A stretch of DNA of 64,000 nt, taken from Desulfallas thermosapovorans DSM 6562. Lineage in GTDB: Bacteria; Bacillota; Desulfotomaculia; Desulfotomaculales; Desulfallaceae. Each line of letters starts with the position of its first letter. Within the stretch, counting starts at the first letter, position 1. Where the stretch lies: the NCBI RefSeq assembly GCF_008124625.1, contig NZ_VNHM01000008.1, positions 62,001 through 126,000 of the forward strand. Reading direction: 5' to 3'. A model generated the notes under the pieces. It had not been told where the DNA came from, ran no database searches, and worked only from the letters and a program-made list of their open reading frames with translations. Shown here in pieces: positions 52,051 to 60,323 of the stretch. The translations under genes and the position numbers were made by a program.

Positions 52051-52659
52051 TTAATTCTTCCCCAGCCCTCTCATGTTGAAATTGATTAATGTTTTACATG
52101 CCATATCCATATCCGCCGGTTCATCGCCGTTGATCCATGATAAAATAACCTCACGGAAGGCGCCCACAAAGGCGGTAGCGCTAACCCGGGTATCCTGAAT
52201 TGGTATCAACCGCTGTTCCATTAGTTCATCCAGATCGATTTTGGTGAGCCTGATCAAGTCGTTTTCTATATCCGTAAATTTGGTGTTAACAACCGCACTA
52301 CTTTGGGGGGAAAGGTCTAAAAGGATTTTGGCCAGGTGTTTTTTTTTCATAAATGTTCTAATACAAGCTTCCATGGAAGCGGCCAGCTTGTCAAAACCGT
52401 TGGTATACTGGGTTCTTTCCTTTTTAATAATTTCAAGGAGCTCATCGTAAAACTCTTTGATGATGGTGTCGATTAAAGCTTCTTTATCCTTAAAGTACAA
52501 ATAGAATGTACCCGTGGCGATTCCGGCCTTTTTGGCGATGGTCTTGATGGAAATGCTGCCCGTTTCTTCCTTAGCCAGGATTTCCCTGGCCACGGTTAGT
52601 ATTTTCCTTTTACGTGCCTGTTGTTTTTCAATTACTTTCTTGGTCTTGTTGTATACCAT
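52051..52659 (-). CDS. TetR/AcrR-family transcriptional regulator
   Basis: 202 residues. N-terminal helix-turn-helix KRKILTVAREILAKEETGSISIKTIAKKAGIATGTFYLYFKDKEALIDTIIKEFYDEL (about 17-73), then a helical ligand-binding domain. It is the first gene of the ABC importer operon and should repress it through the 37-bp palindrome upstream. SD GGGAG six bases before ATG 52659. Confidence 0.9.
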   Translation of the reverse strand: MVYNKTKKVIEKQQARKRKILTVAREILAKEETGSISIKTIAKKAGIATGTFYLYFKDKEALIDTIIKEFYDELLEIIKKERTQYTNGFDKLAASMEACIRTFMKKKHLAKILLDLSPQSSAVVNTKFTDIENDLIRLTKIDLDELMEQRLIPIQDTRVSATAFVGAFREVILSWINGDEPADMDMACKTLINFNMRGLGKN

Positions 52660-52692
52660 TGCAGACTCCCGTAGATCTATGCCAGGTTATGT

Positions 52693-52729
52693 AAATGCAT
52701 GAAATGAACTTGGTTCAGTTTATGCATTT
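52693..52729. promoter_or_regulatory. 37-bp palindrome, putative TetR operator
   Basis: AAATGCATGAAATGAAC, TTG, GTTCAGTTTATGCATTT: the two 17-base arms match at 15 positions. It lies 34 bases upstream of the tetR start codon, where a TetR dimer pair would block transcription of the ABC operon. Confidence 0.6.
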
Positions 52730-52826
52730 GATTTTATCCTGTATATTTTGCAATGTCAAGTATCAAGTAACCATAAAAGGGCAGGTGGTTGTGCATAATA
52801 ACAAAAACTAAAATATAGGTGATATT

Positions 52827-53006
52827 ATGGATAATAGTAATAATGAAAGAAAAAAGCATGTCCTGGCTATGATAGACCGCAAAAAACCGTCAGTGGCAGC
52901 CGGGGACGATAAATTTCTCAAGAAAGAGGCCGGTGGAAAGGACAAAGCCAGGGGTGACTACACACGTGTCACAACCTTTTCCTATGATGAAGTAGACCCG
53001 AGCTGA
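52827..53006 (+). CDS. Small charged protein, function unknown (59 aa)
   Basis: ATG 52827, preceded by TAGGTGATATT, to TGA 53004-53006. 59 residues, strongly charged (Lys, Asp, Arg) with no hydrophobic segment and ending TFSYDEVDPS. Not recognised. Amino-acid composition and codon use resemble real genes of the window. It lies 27 bp before yjbQ in the same direction. Confidence 0.5.
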   Translation: MDNSNNERKKHVLAMIDRKKPSVAAGDDKFLKKEAGGKDKARGDYTRVTTFSYDEVDPS

Positions 53007-53033
53007 CTTGGGTATAATAAGGGGGCTTTTAGG

Positions 53034-53450
53034 TTGAAAAGTTATAGAAAAGAACTGTGGTTTGAAGTTTCCAAGAGGCGGGAATTGATTAATATTACCC
53101 CGCTTGTGGACGAGTGTTTAACGGAAAGCGGTATCAAAGAAGGACTGCTCCTTTGCAACGCCATGCACATAACGGCCAGTGTATTCATTAACGACGATGA
53201 AGCCGGGCTTCACCGCGATTTCGAAAACTGGCTGGAAGAACTGGCACCCGAAAAGCCATATTCGCGTTATCACCATAATGGTTTTGAAGACAACGCAGAT
53301 GCCCATTTAAAGCGTACTATCATGGGAAGGGAGGTCGTAGTTGCCGTCACTGACGGCAAACTGGACCTCGGCCCCTGGGAACAAATTTTCTACGGAGAAT
53401 TTGACGGCAAAAGACGAAAAAGAGTATTAGTTAAAATTATTGGTGATTAA
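53034..53450 (+). CDS. YjbQ family (secondary thiamine-phosphate synthase) enzyme
   Basis: 138 residues from TTG 53034 (AAGGGGG eight bases upstream). UPF0047/YjbQ features: [85 protein letters not shown] and the C-terminal [10 protein letters not shown]. Members show weak thiamine-phosphate synthase activity in vitro; the physiological role is unclear. Confidence 0.92.
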   Translation: MKSYRKELWFEVSKRRELINITPLVDECLTESGIKEGLLLCNAMHITASVFINDDEAGLHRDFENWLEELAPEKPYSRYHHNGFEDNADAHLKRTIMGREVVVAVTDGKLDLGPWEQIFYGEFDGKRRKRVLVKIIGD

Positions 53451-53529
53451 CTTAATGATAGGCAATGCCTTTGGGGTAACAACCTTATTATTTATTTTTA
53501 TCCTCTCGCTGCTCTGCCCCGGGTTTGCC

Positions 53530-53562
53530 CGGGAAGCGACCCGCCGGGCGGGTCGCTTCCCG
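53530..53562. repeat. Perfect 33-base palindromic hairpin
   Basis: CGGGAAGCGACCCGCC, one central G, GGCGGGTCGCTTCCCG: 16 paired bases with a single-base centre, very GC-rich. It sits between yjbQ and the next gene without a T tract. The 53451-53736 spacer has no other recognised element. Confidence 0.75.
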
Positions 53563-53736
53563 CAGCAAAAATTCGATGTGGGCGTTGACACTGCGCAGCA
53601 TGATATCAAATGGGGGTTTATGTAAAATGCAAGTATTGGGGGTGGTTGCCTTATTACATATTGCCTTAAAATGGAGGATTATGCACATTTTAAATTATTT
53701 GATATATTATGATAATAAAATGAAAGGAGTGTCAAC

Positions 53737-54069
53737 ATGTCTGACGACGCAAAAACCCAGGGCTATATGCCGCCCCCGTATTGCCCGCCGCACGCCACTG
53801 AACCCCTTGATGCCATGTATCCCGACATTTATTACCAGGTTTATCCCACTGTTAAACGTTACTGCGAAATGTATGATAACCCGAATACCCCTGGTTGTCA
53901 CCCTTACCCCAGTAGAACTTATGTGGAGCAAATGGCTGACCAGATTTACCAGCAGGTTGCCGTTTCAACCGGCTACCCCCTGGAGAGACAGGGCGGTAGA
54001 GGATTGCTCAGATCGCTGGTATTAATACTACTCATAAGGGAGTTGTTGAGAAGAAGGGGATCATATTAA
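53737..54069 (+). CDS. Small Pro/Tyr-rich protein, possibly spore-coat-like
   Basis: 110 residues, GAAAGGAG before ATG 53737. The N-terminal half is rich in Pro, Tyr and Cys (MPPPYCPPHATEPLDAMYPDIYYQVYPTVKRYCEM), then HPYPSRTYVEQMADQIYQQV and a hydrophobic/basic end RSLVLILLIRELLRRRG. No certain family. The composition recalls small coat-associated proteins of Clostridia, which is only a guess. A long terminator hairpin follows. Confidence 0.65.
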   Translation: MSDDAKTQGYMPPPYCPPHATEPLDAMYPDIYYQVYPTVKRYCEMYDNPNTPGCHPYPSRTYVEQMADQIYQQVAVSTGYPLERQGGRGLLRSLVLILLIRELLRRRGSY

Positions 54070-54145
54070 AAATTCGGCACCAAAAATTCAAAAATATAAG
54101 TCCTGCAGGGCTATAATAAAATGGTAAAGCTTGACCGCGCGTGAG

Positions 54146-54196
54146 GTATAAATAGAATAAACCGCACACTGAAGGTGCGGCTTATTCTATTTATAC
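54146..54196. terminator. Long bidirectional terminator hairpin
   Basis: GTATAAATAGAATAAACCGCAC and GTGCGGCTTATTCTATTTATAC pair over 22 bases with one mismatch around a seven-base loop. It separates the convergent 53737 and Feo transcription units. Confidence 0.85.
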
Positions 54197-54203
54197 GCAA
54201 ATG

Positions 54204-54425
54204 TCAATTTTTCTTTTTATCCACGTAATGTAAATAGAGCATTCTTATTGCATCCAACCAAACCAGCGGGTCCAGCCTGTCAATTTCCCTATACTTTTCC
54301 TCACCCAGGTTTTCAATCAATAACTTTTTAAAACCTGCGTCATCTTTGCTGAACGCGACAACATCCTTAAGCGGCCGGTTTTTAAATATGTTAATCAGTA
54401 AATTGCCCAGTTCTTCGGGTTTCAA
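54204..54425 (-). CDS. Small Feo-operon protein of unknown function (73 aa)
   Basis: TTG 54425 follows AAAGGGGGTGG at a short spacing and gives 73 residues (MKPEELGNLLINIFKNRP...LDPLVWLDAIRMLYLHYVDKKKN), mainly helical and charged. It lies 62 bp after feoB on the same strand and before the operon terminator. It is not a recognisable FeoC (no winged-helix Cys motif). The upstream extension of this reading frame overlaps feoB and is not coding. Confidence 0.6.
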   Translation of the reverse strand: MKPEELGNLLINIFKNRPLKDVVAFSKDDAGFKKLLIENLGEEKYREIDRLDPLVWLDAIRMLYLHYVDKKKN

Positions 54426-54487
54426 GCAACCACCCCCTTTATTTAATTCGGTGTCGTGGTTGCAATTTCCTGTAATTACGCCAATTA

Positions 54488-55882
54488 TTAAATTAAAACC
54501 GCCGCCCGTACCAGATTGTTTATCAAAATGCAGACCAGTACGCCCACGGTGGTGGGTATCAAAGCGGCCAGTAACGTCCAGCGCCAGCTGCGTTGTTCCC
54601 TGTTGATGGTGAACAGTGTAGTGCCGCAAGGCCAGTGGCAAAGAGAGAAAACCATAGTACACAGGGCCGTCAGCCAGGTCCACCCGTGCTGATCCACCAG
54701 CAGGTGGCGCAGACCGGCCAGGCTGTCCAGTTCCATCATGGCACCGCCGCTAACGTAGCTCATAATCAGGATGGGTAAAACAATTTCATTGGCCGGCAGG
54801 CCCAGTATAAAGGCCAGCAGTATAAAACCATCCAGCCCCATAAACCGGGCCAGGGGGTCCAGCCACCCGGCGATAATATTTAATAGGCTGGCACTGCCAA
54901 CGGTGCTGTTGGCCAGTAGCCAGATTAGACCTCCGGCGGGAGCAGCGATTAACACGGCGCGGCCAAGTACAAACAAAGTGCGGTCCAGCACCGAGCGCAC
55001 CAGCACCTGGCCCACCAGAGGCTTTCTATAGGGTGGCAGTTCCAGGGTAAAGGATGACGGCTCACCCCGCAGTAGAGTTTTGGATAGCAGCCAGGAAATC
55101 GAAAGCGTAACGGCAACGCCAAAGACCACCAGCCCGGCTACGGCGAGGGTGGCCACCGCACTGCTCAGTGAAAGGGAAACCGACCCGGCTATGAAAATGC
55201 TTACCAGGGCAATTAGTGTGGGAAACCTGCCATTGCAGGGCACAAAATTATTGGTTAACGTGGCAATCAGCCGCTCCCGGGGCGACTCGATGATACGGCA
55301 GGCGATGATGCCCGCGGCGTTGCAACCGAAGCCCATACTCATGGTCAGGGCCTGCTTGCCGTGGGCGCCGGCCTTTTTAAAAAAGCGGTCCAGGTTAAAG
55401 GCCACCCGGGGCAAGTAGCCCAGGTCTTCCAACAGAGTGAACAGCGGAAAGAAAATGGCCATTGGCGGTAGCATCACTGCCACAACCCACGCCAGGCTGC
55501 GGTAGACGCCCAATACTAAAAATCCGTGCAGCCAATCGGGGGCGTCAAGGAGCATAAATAAATCCGTCAGCCGGGCCTCTATCCAAAAGAGTCCCGTTGC
55601 CAGCAGGCTTGAAGGTATATTGGCGCCGGCAATGGTTACCCAGAATACCACCGCCAGTATACCAAACATGATGGGGAATCCCCATAAGGGTGATGTTAGT
55701 ATGTTATCAATTTGACGGTCCAGGTCTTTTCGCCCGTTGGAAGTATAGCTGACCACTTCACCGGCTATCTGTTCGGCGGTGCGGTAGATGCCGGTAACAA
55801 TACTGTCCCTGACTTGACCCTGGCGCGGGCCGGTGATTGTTCGGGCCTCTTCCAATAATGGTGTTAAGGATTTTGGTGGCAT
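54488..55882 (-). CDS. feoB: FeoB membrane (permease) half of a split ferrous iron transporter
   Basis: 464 residues from ATG 55882, which overlaps the stop of the GTPase half by one base (TGATG). It starts in the FeoB linker region (LLEEARTITGPRQGQVRDSIVTGIYRTAEQIAGEVV...LDRQIDNILTSPLWGFPIM), then has the Gate domains with LPPMAIFFPLFTLLEDLGYLPRVAF, GFGCNAAGIIACR and the second Gate LGLPANEIVLPILIM. Fe(II) permease. Together the two halves equal a normal FeoB of about 720 aa. Confidence 0.9.
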   Translation of the reverse strand: MPPKSLTPLLEEARTITGPRQGQVRDSIVTGIYRTAEQIAGEVVSYTSNGRKDLDRQIDNILTSPLWGFPIMFGILAVVFWVTIAGANIPSSLLATGLFWIEARLTDLFMLLDAPDWLHGFLVLGVYRSLAWVVAVMLPPMAIFFPLFTLLEDLGYLPRVAFNLDRFFKKAGAHGKQALTMSMGFGCNAAGIIACRIIESPRERLIATLTNNFVPCNGRFPTLIALVSIFIAGSVSLSLSSAVATLAVAGLVVFGVAVTLSISWLLSKTLLRGEPSSFTLELPPYRKPLVGQVLVRSVLDRTLFVLGRAVLIAAPAGGLIWLLANSTVGSASLLNIIAGWLDPLARFMGLDGFILLAFILGLPANEIVLPILIMSYVSGGAMMELDSLAGLRHLLVDQHGWTWLTALCTMVFSLCHWPCGTTLFTINREQRSWRWTLLAALIPTTVGVLVCILINNLVRAAVLI

Positions 55883-56670
55883 CAGGCCCACCCCTCCCGG
55901 GCCACCGGTATTACCGTTACTGCTTCCCTGTCGTTTAGATATTTTTCCATTGCCTTTACCAGGTTGATATCGCCGTCCAGCAAGCGCAGAGCCAGCCAGC
56001 GGGCATTTATATCCTCGCCCACCGCGTCCCGCACCCGGGGTTCCAGCCAGGCAACGGCTTCTTCCACCATTTGACCGTAGCGCACCAGCTTTGGCTTGGG
56101 CAGGATACATCCTCCGGCCACATCTTCAATCGCCTCTAGCAGCCGGGGCAGGCCTTCACCGCTTCTGGCGGCGGTGGCGACTACGGGTACCCCCATCCGG
56201 TTACTTAGTTTATTAATATCTATCCGGATTTTTTTGCGCCTGGCCTCGTCAATCAGGTTTACACAAACCACCACCTTACTGGTTATTTCCATCACCTGCA
56301 GCGCCAGGTTGAGGTTGCGCTCCAGGCAGGTGGCGTCCACCACCACAATGGTAGCGTCAGGCCTGGCAAAACAAATAAAATCCCGGGCAACTTCTTCATC
56401 GGCTGAGTTGGCCAGCAGTGAATAGGTGCCGGGCAGATCAATTATTTTGTATTGGCGTGAATTGTGTTGAAAAGTACCTTCGGCCCGTTGCACCGTTTTG
56501 CCCGGCCAGTTGCCGGTATGCTGCCGTAAACCGGTTAAAGCGTTAAATAAAGTGCTTTTACCCGTGTTGGGATTTCCCGCCAGGGCGATAACATAGTCAT
56601 ATGTTGCTGATTTTGTGTGCAGTGTTACCCTGGAGGTTAATTTTCCCGTTGATTGATAGGTAAGCCCCAT
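55882..56670 (-). CDS. feoB: FeoB GTPase half of a split ferrous iron transporter
   Basis: 262 residues. G1 ALAGNPNTGKSTLFNALTG (about 29-47), the Thr-containing switch I HTGNWPGKTV, G3 DLPGTYSL, G4 NLIDEA and G5-like region, then the helical GDI domain to about residue 260. This is the cytoplasmic GTP-binding part of FeoB, here ending in REGWA and a stop. The permease half starts on the last base of the stop, so the two are translationally coupled. SD GAGAGGGACGGG before ATG 56670. Confidence 0.92.
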   Translation of the reverse strand: MGLTYQSTGKLTSRVTLHTKSATYDYVIALAGNPNTGKSTLFNALTGLRQHTGNWPGKTVQRAEGTFQHNSRQYKIIDLPGTYSLLANSADEEVARDFICFARPDATIVVVDATCLERNLNLALQVMEITSKVVVCVNLIDEARRKKIRIDINKLSNRMGVPVVATAARSGEGLPRLLEAIEDVAGGCILPKPKLVRYGQMVEEAVAWLEPRVRDAVGEDINARWLALRLLDGDINLVKAMEKYLNDREAVTVIPVAREGWA

Positions 56671-56780
56671 TTTCCCGTCCCTCTCGTTTAATATTATGGT
56701 TTGACCGGGTTAAGTTTTAACGAGTAAATATATGATTAACCCGAAAAACGTAGCAAGTCCCTGTAGTTTTCGGTGTAAAG

Positions 56781-57020
56781 TTAATTCCAGGGAGTTACCA
56801 GTACTTGCCCGGCTACTTCCCTGCGCAGTGCTATTACCGCGCCTCTGATATTAAAAGCAATGGGATCGCCCACCGGGCTGCGCCGGATAACCTCCACTTT
56901 AGTGCCCGGAACCAGGCCAAGATCCAGCAGCCTGCGCCGGGTTAAACCCTCGGCCGTAATACCCGTAACCAGTGCGAAAGAACCGTTGCTCATGCGATTC
57001 AAAGTGGTAATACTACTCAT
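56781..57020 (-). CDS. feoA: Ferrous iron transport protein A
   Basis: 79 residues, SH3-like FeoA: LVTGITAEGLTRRRLLDLGLVPGTKVEVIRRSPVGDPIAFNIRGAVIALRREVAGQVLV. It supports FeoB activity. GGGGGGAAG lies before ATG 57020. It heads the feoA-feoB(N)-feoB(C)-73 aa unit and is preceded by a palindromic operator. Confidence 0.93.
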   Translation of the reverse strand: MSSITTLNRMSNGSFALVTGITAEGLTRRRLLDLGLVPGTKVEVIRRSPVGDPIAFNIRGAVIALRREVAGQVLVTPWN

Positions 57021-57053
57021 GCGCTTCCCCCCATTGAACTTTATGGTGTTTTA

Positions 57054-57077
57054 GTTTGTTAAATGTATCTAACAAAC
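57054..57077. promoter_or_regulatory. Putative iron-repressor operator of feoA
   Basis: GTTTGTTA and TAACAAAC are perfect 8-bp inverted arms around AATGTATC, 34 bases upstream of feoA. The DtxR-type repressor gene is next door, so this is its likely site. Confidence 0.55.
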
Positions 57078-57151
57078 CTATACAATAATATGTGATTTAT
57101 TGAAAAGGTGTTACTATTCCGGCATGCCAAAAAGCGGTAGGGGGAATAAAA

Positions 57152-57177
57152 TGAAAAAACCGGCTTCGAGGCCGGTT
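57152..57177 (-). terminator. Terminator of the DtxR-type gene
   Basis: On the minus strand AACCGGC...GCCGGTT is followed by TTTT, beyond the stop of the 57244 gene. Confidence 0.75.
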
Positions 57178-57243
57178 GGGCTCCTGGATATGCTGGCATT
57201 TGCAAAAGCAGCTCACTCAAAACTTGAAAGATTGCAGCGCTGG

Positions 57244-57693
57244 TCAATCCCGGTAGCCATCCACTACACCCAGTCCTTGTTCCTTTCTTTTCTGATAGTG
57301 TTGCAAATATCTCTGGGCACATTCGCCGTTGTGCTCAAAAAAGTCGACCAGGCTTTCAATGGCCCAGAGGGTGGGCATGGATAAATAGTGTTCCATGGCC
57401 TCGGCCTCGGCTTTAATATCGCAACCGGAATTGATTACGCGCAAAAACTTTTGTAATATACTGTTTCTTTCTACAAGAAACCGGCCCAGTTTGCGTCCTT
57501 TATCCGTTAAAACCAGTTCCCGGTATTTTTTATAGATCAGATAATTTTCACTGCTTAATTTTCTGGTGGCGTTATTTACAGAGGGCAGGGTTACATCCAG
57601 GCAGGCGGCTATGTCGCTGACCCGTACCACGTCGTTTTTCAAGGAAAACCGGTATATTTCCTCCAGGTAATCTTCCAGGCTTGGTGACAACAA
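57244..57693 (-). CDS. DtxR/MntR-family metal-dependent repressor
   Basis: 149 residues, TTG start with AAAGGGGG upstream. N-terminal winged helix (MLSPSLEDYLEEIYRFSLKNDVVRVSDIAACLDVTLPSVNNATRKLSSENYLIYKKYRELVLTDKG), then the metal-binding dimerisation domain (EAEAMEHYLSMPTLWAIESLVDFFEHNGECAQRY). No SH3 domain, as in MntR. Given the feo operon beside it, it probably responds to Fe(II), although Mn(II) cannot be excluded. Confidence 0.9.
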   Translation of the reverse strand: MLSPSLEDYLEEIYRFSLKNDVVRVSDIAACLDVTLPSVNNATRKLSSENYLIYKKYRELVLTDKGRKLGRFLVERNSILQKFLRVINSGCDIKAEAEAMEHYLSMPTLWAIESLVDFFEHNGECAQRYLQHYQKRKEQGLGVVDGYRD

Positions 57694-57924
57694 GTTTTTT
57701 TACCCCCTTTAATTTGCCCTTGGTGGTTTATTATTATAAAACTTATATTAGACTAAGTCCCTGGTAGATTCTATTAACTTGATGCTGAAAAAATGTCTGG
57801 TCAGTTGTGATTTCTCGCCACTAGGATTCAACAATGTGTTAATAACGCAAAAATATTGTATGATAAGCAAAAGCCGGGATATATCCGGTGGCTTACACTT
57901 TTTTATTTGCAGGGGAGATGCTGC

Positions 57925-58725
57925 GTGGCCAAAATACTATTAGTGGATGATGAGCAGTTGCTGGTTAAGGGACTGAAGCGCAGTCTGGAAAACGAGGGGT
58001 ATGAGGTGCAGGCGGCTTATAATGGAACCGAGGCTCTGTCCCTGGTGCGCTCCGAGCCCGTGGATTTGGTGGTGCTGGATATCATGCTGCCCGAGATGGA
58101 CGGGCTGGAAGTATGCCGGCGTATTCGGCAGTTTAGTAATTTACCCATCATTATGTTAACCGCCCGGGGGGATGCAGTGGATAAAATTGTGGGATTGGAA
58201 TTAGGTGCGGACGATTATCTGGCCAAGCCCTTCAACACCCGGGAATTGATTGCCCGTATCAGAGCCATACTCCGCCGGGTACCCCCGGAGCGACCCGGGA
58301 CTTGCGGTGACCGGTTTTCAAATGAGTCAGGTAGGTCCGGTCAGGCGTATAAAGATATCTCTTGCGGGGAGCAAGTGACTGGTGGTGCACGAACCCGGGG
58401 GAATTGCTGCGCTCCGGGGGAGGTGATCAAAGCGAGCGGTTTGGAGATAGATGTACCGCGGCAGCGTGTACGCCGGGAAGGCCGGGCGGTTGAACTCACC
58501 TCCCGGGAATTTGATCTGCTGCTCACTCTGGCCCGGCAGCCGGGTCGTATTTTTACCCGGGAGGTGCTGCTGGATCAGGTTTGGGGAACGCGGTATTTCG
58601 GTGAGCCCCGGGTGGTGGATGTATATATTCGCCGGCTGCGGCAAAAAATTGAGCCGGATACCGCTAATCCCCGCTGGATCATGACCCGCTGGGGTGCCGG
58701 ATATTATTTTGCAGGAGCCGATTGA
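57925..58725 (+). CDS. OmpR/PhoB-family response regulator with long linker
   Basis: 266 residues from GTG 57925 (GGGGAG upstream). Receiver domain AKILLVDDEQ, phospho-Asp in LVVLDIMLPEMDG, KPFNTRELIAR. A winged helix follows (ELTSREFDLLLTLARQPGRIFTREVLLDQVWG...IMTRWGAGYYFAGAD). Between them lies an unusually long, Gly/Arg/Cys-containing linker of about 55 residues (about 118-172), whereas typical PhoB-like proteins have under 20. Overlaps its kinase gene in TGATG. Confidence 0.92.
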   Translation: MAKILLVDDEQLLVKGLKRSLENEGYEVQAAYNGTEALSLVRSEPVDLVVLDIMLPEMDGLEVCRRIRQFSNLPIIMLTARGDAVDKIVGLELGADDYLAKPFNTRELIARIRAILRRVPPERPGTCGDRFSNESGRSGQAYKDISCGEQVTGGARTRGNCCAPGEVIKASGLEIDVPRQRVRREGRAVELTSREFDLLLTLARQPGRIFTREVLLDQVWGTRYFGEPRVVDVYIRRLRQKIEPDTANPRWIMTRWGAGYYFAGAD

Positions 58726-60152
58726 TGAAAATACCATCTAAAACGTCGATCCGCTGGAAAATGGCGGGTACTTATTTTGTGCTCATTGTCTTAATATTAG
58801 GGATTGCCAACCTTTTTTTGCTTCAGATGCTGGAGCGGAATTACCTTGGGGAAAGGGCGGCCACTTCCCTGGCCAATGCTAATATAATCGCCACCACCGG
58901 CCAGGATACACTGCTGCGTTCAGACCGCAATGCTTATTATTTAGCCCGGGATTTTGGCACTAGAATGGGGGTTCGGGTGCTGGTACTGGATCGACGGGGC
59001 AATATAATGGTGGATTCCTACGATGAAGAATGGCTGCTGGGCCGCTCTTTGCGCCACCAGGAAGTTAAGACCGCGCTGACCGGTACCGGCCAAACAGGCG
59101 TGCACCGGTTAAATAGTGGAGAAATGGTGTTATATGCGGCTGTGCCGGTGCTTCGGGATAAATCCACCGCCGGTGTGGTGATGCTGGTGGAAGGATTGGA
59201 TGACCTGTATGCAGCGCTGGATGATATACGCCGTCAAATGCTTTTAGTTTCCCTGGTCAGCGGCTTACTGGCCGCACTTCTAAGTCTGGGGCTGGCCGGG
59301 CTGTTAACTAAACCAGTAAAGGAACTGACCGAAGCTGTGCGGCAAGTTTCCGCCGGTCACCTGGAGCAGCATATCCCGGCCCGTAGCAGTGATGAACTGG
59401 GGCAATTGGCCGCTGCTTTTAATGAAATGAGTGGCCGGTTGGCCGAGGCTGACCTTTTGCGGCGCAGGTTCTTAGCCGATGCTTCCCACGAGTTGAAATC
59501 GCCCCTGAGCTCGGTAAAAGCGCTGGCCCAGTCTCTGTTGGAAACCAACGAGCAGGACATTGGCGTGTACCGGGAATATTTGGCGGATATCAACAGTGAA
59601 ATGAACCGCCTGGCCAGGATTGTTGATCACATGCTGCAACTGACTAGGCTAGAGGAGGAGGGGCCTCTGGTTAAAGAGAATACTGCAGTGGCCGGTTTGG
59701 TTGAACATGTGCTGCTGTTGCTGCGACCCAGGGCTTGCGAGGGGGGCGTTGCTTTGCAAACGGACATAGACCCGGCATTATCCTGGCCGGTGCACCCCGA
59801 TTTGTTCACTGGTATTTTATTTAATCTTGTAGATAATGCCATCAGGCATACCCCCGGGGGCACAGTAACAGTGGAGGCGCAGGTGAAAAAGAAGGATTTA
59901 ATCGTGCAGGTGGCGGACACCGGTGAAGGCATTCCAGCCGAAGACCTGCCCCATGTATTTGATCGTTTTTACCGGGTGGACAAGGCCCGCTCCCGGGTTA
60001 CCGGAGGTACCGGGCTGGGCCTGGCCGTTGTTCGCCAGGCTGTACACCGGCACGGGGGAAGCATAAAGGTGACCAGCCGGCCTGGTGAGGGGACGGTCTT
60101 TACACTGGTGTTGCCCGGTATGGATTATGTGCACACGGTTTCATGTATATAA
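58725..60152 (+). CDS. Membrane sensor histidine kinase (PhoR/VicK-like)
   Basis: 475 residues. Two membrane helices (about 13-35 and 166-190) flank an extracellular PAS/Cache-like domain (NANIIATTGQDTLLRSDRNAYYLARDF...). Next come HAMP (LTKPVKELTEAVRQVSAGHLEQHIPARSSDELGQLAAAFNEM), H-box FLADASHELKSPLSSVKALAQSL, N-box ILFNLVDNAIRHT and G-box GGTGLGLAVVRQAVHRHGG. It phosphorylates the regulator encoded just upstream. Signal unknown. Confidence 0.93.
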   Translation: MKIPSKTSIRWKMAGTYFVLIVLILGIANLFLLQMLERNYLGERAATSLANANIIATTGQDTLLRSDRNAYYLARDFGTRMGVRVLVLDRRGNIMVDSYDEEWLLGRSLRHQEVKTALTGTGQTGVHRLNSGEMVLYAAVPVLRDKSTAGVVMLVEGLDDLYAALDDIRRQMLLVSLVSGLLAALLSLGLAGLLTKPVKELTEAVRQVSAGHLEQHIPARSSDELGQLAAAFNEMSGRLAEADLLRRRFLADASHELKSPLSSVKALAQSLLETNEQDIGVYREYLADINSEMNRLARIVDHMLQLTRLEEEGPLVKENTAVAGLVEHVLLLLRPRACEGGVALQTDIDPALSWPVHPDLFTGILFNLVDNAIRHTPGGTVTVEAQVKKKDLIVQVADTGEGIPAEDLPHVFDRFYRVDKARSRVTGGTGLGLAVVRQAVHRHGGSIKVTSRPGEGTVFTLVLPGMDYVHTVSCI

Positions 60153-60323
60153 TAAAGCAGGACCAAAATATGCTGCCGGTTTCGCCCTATTTTTTCGCGG
60201 TACGGTATGGCTAAAACCGGTCCGGAGCGGTTAAAATGCAGCTAAGTTGGTAAACATTGGTCTTATTTCAATGAGAAATTGCTTTTACCGGTAATGGTTG
60301 GGTTACAAAGGTGGTATGTTAAA

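Noticed and set aside
53440-53625. 61-codon ORF after yjbQ
   Set aside because: It contains the 33-base palindrome in its middle and lacks an SD. The translation looks like a by-product of the repeat.
54426-54683. N-terminal extension of the 73-aa Feo protein frame
   Set aside because: It overlaps the feoB 3' end out of frame. A TTG start with a strong SD at 54425 explains the gene without it.
55883-56110. 76-codon N-terminal extension of the FeoB permease half
   Set aside because: It lies antiparallel in frame to the GTPase half and encodes Gly/Arg-rich nonsense. The TGATG overlap gives the real start.
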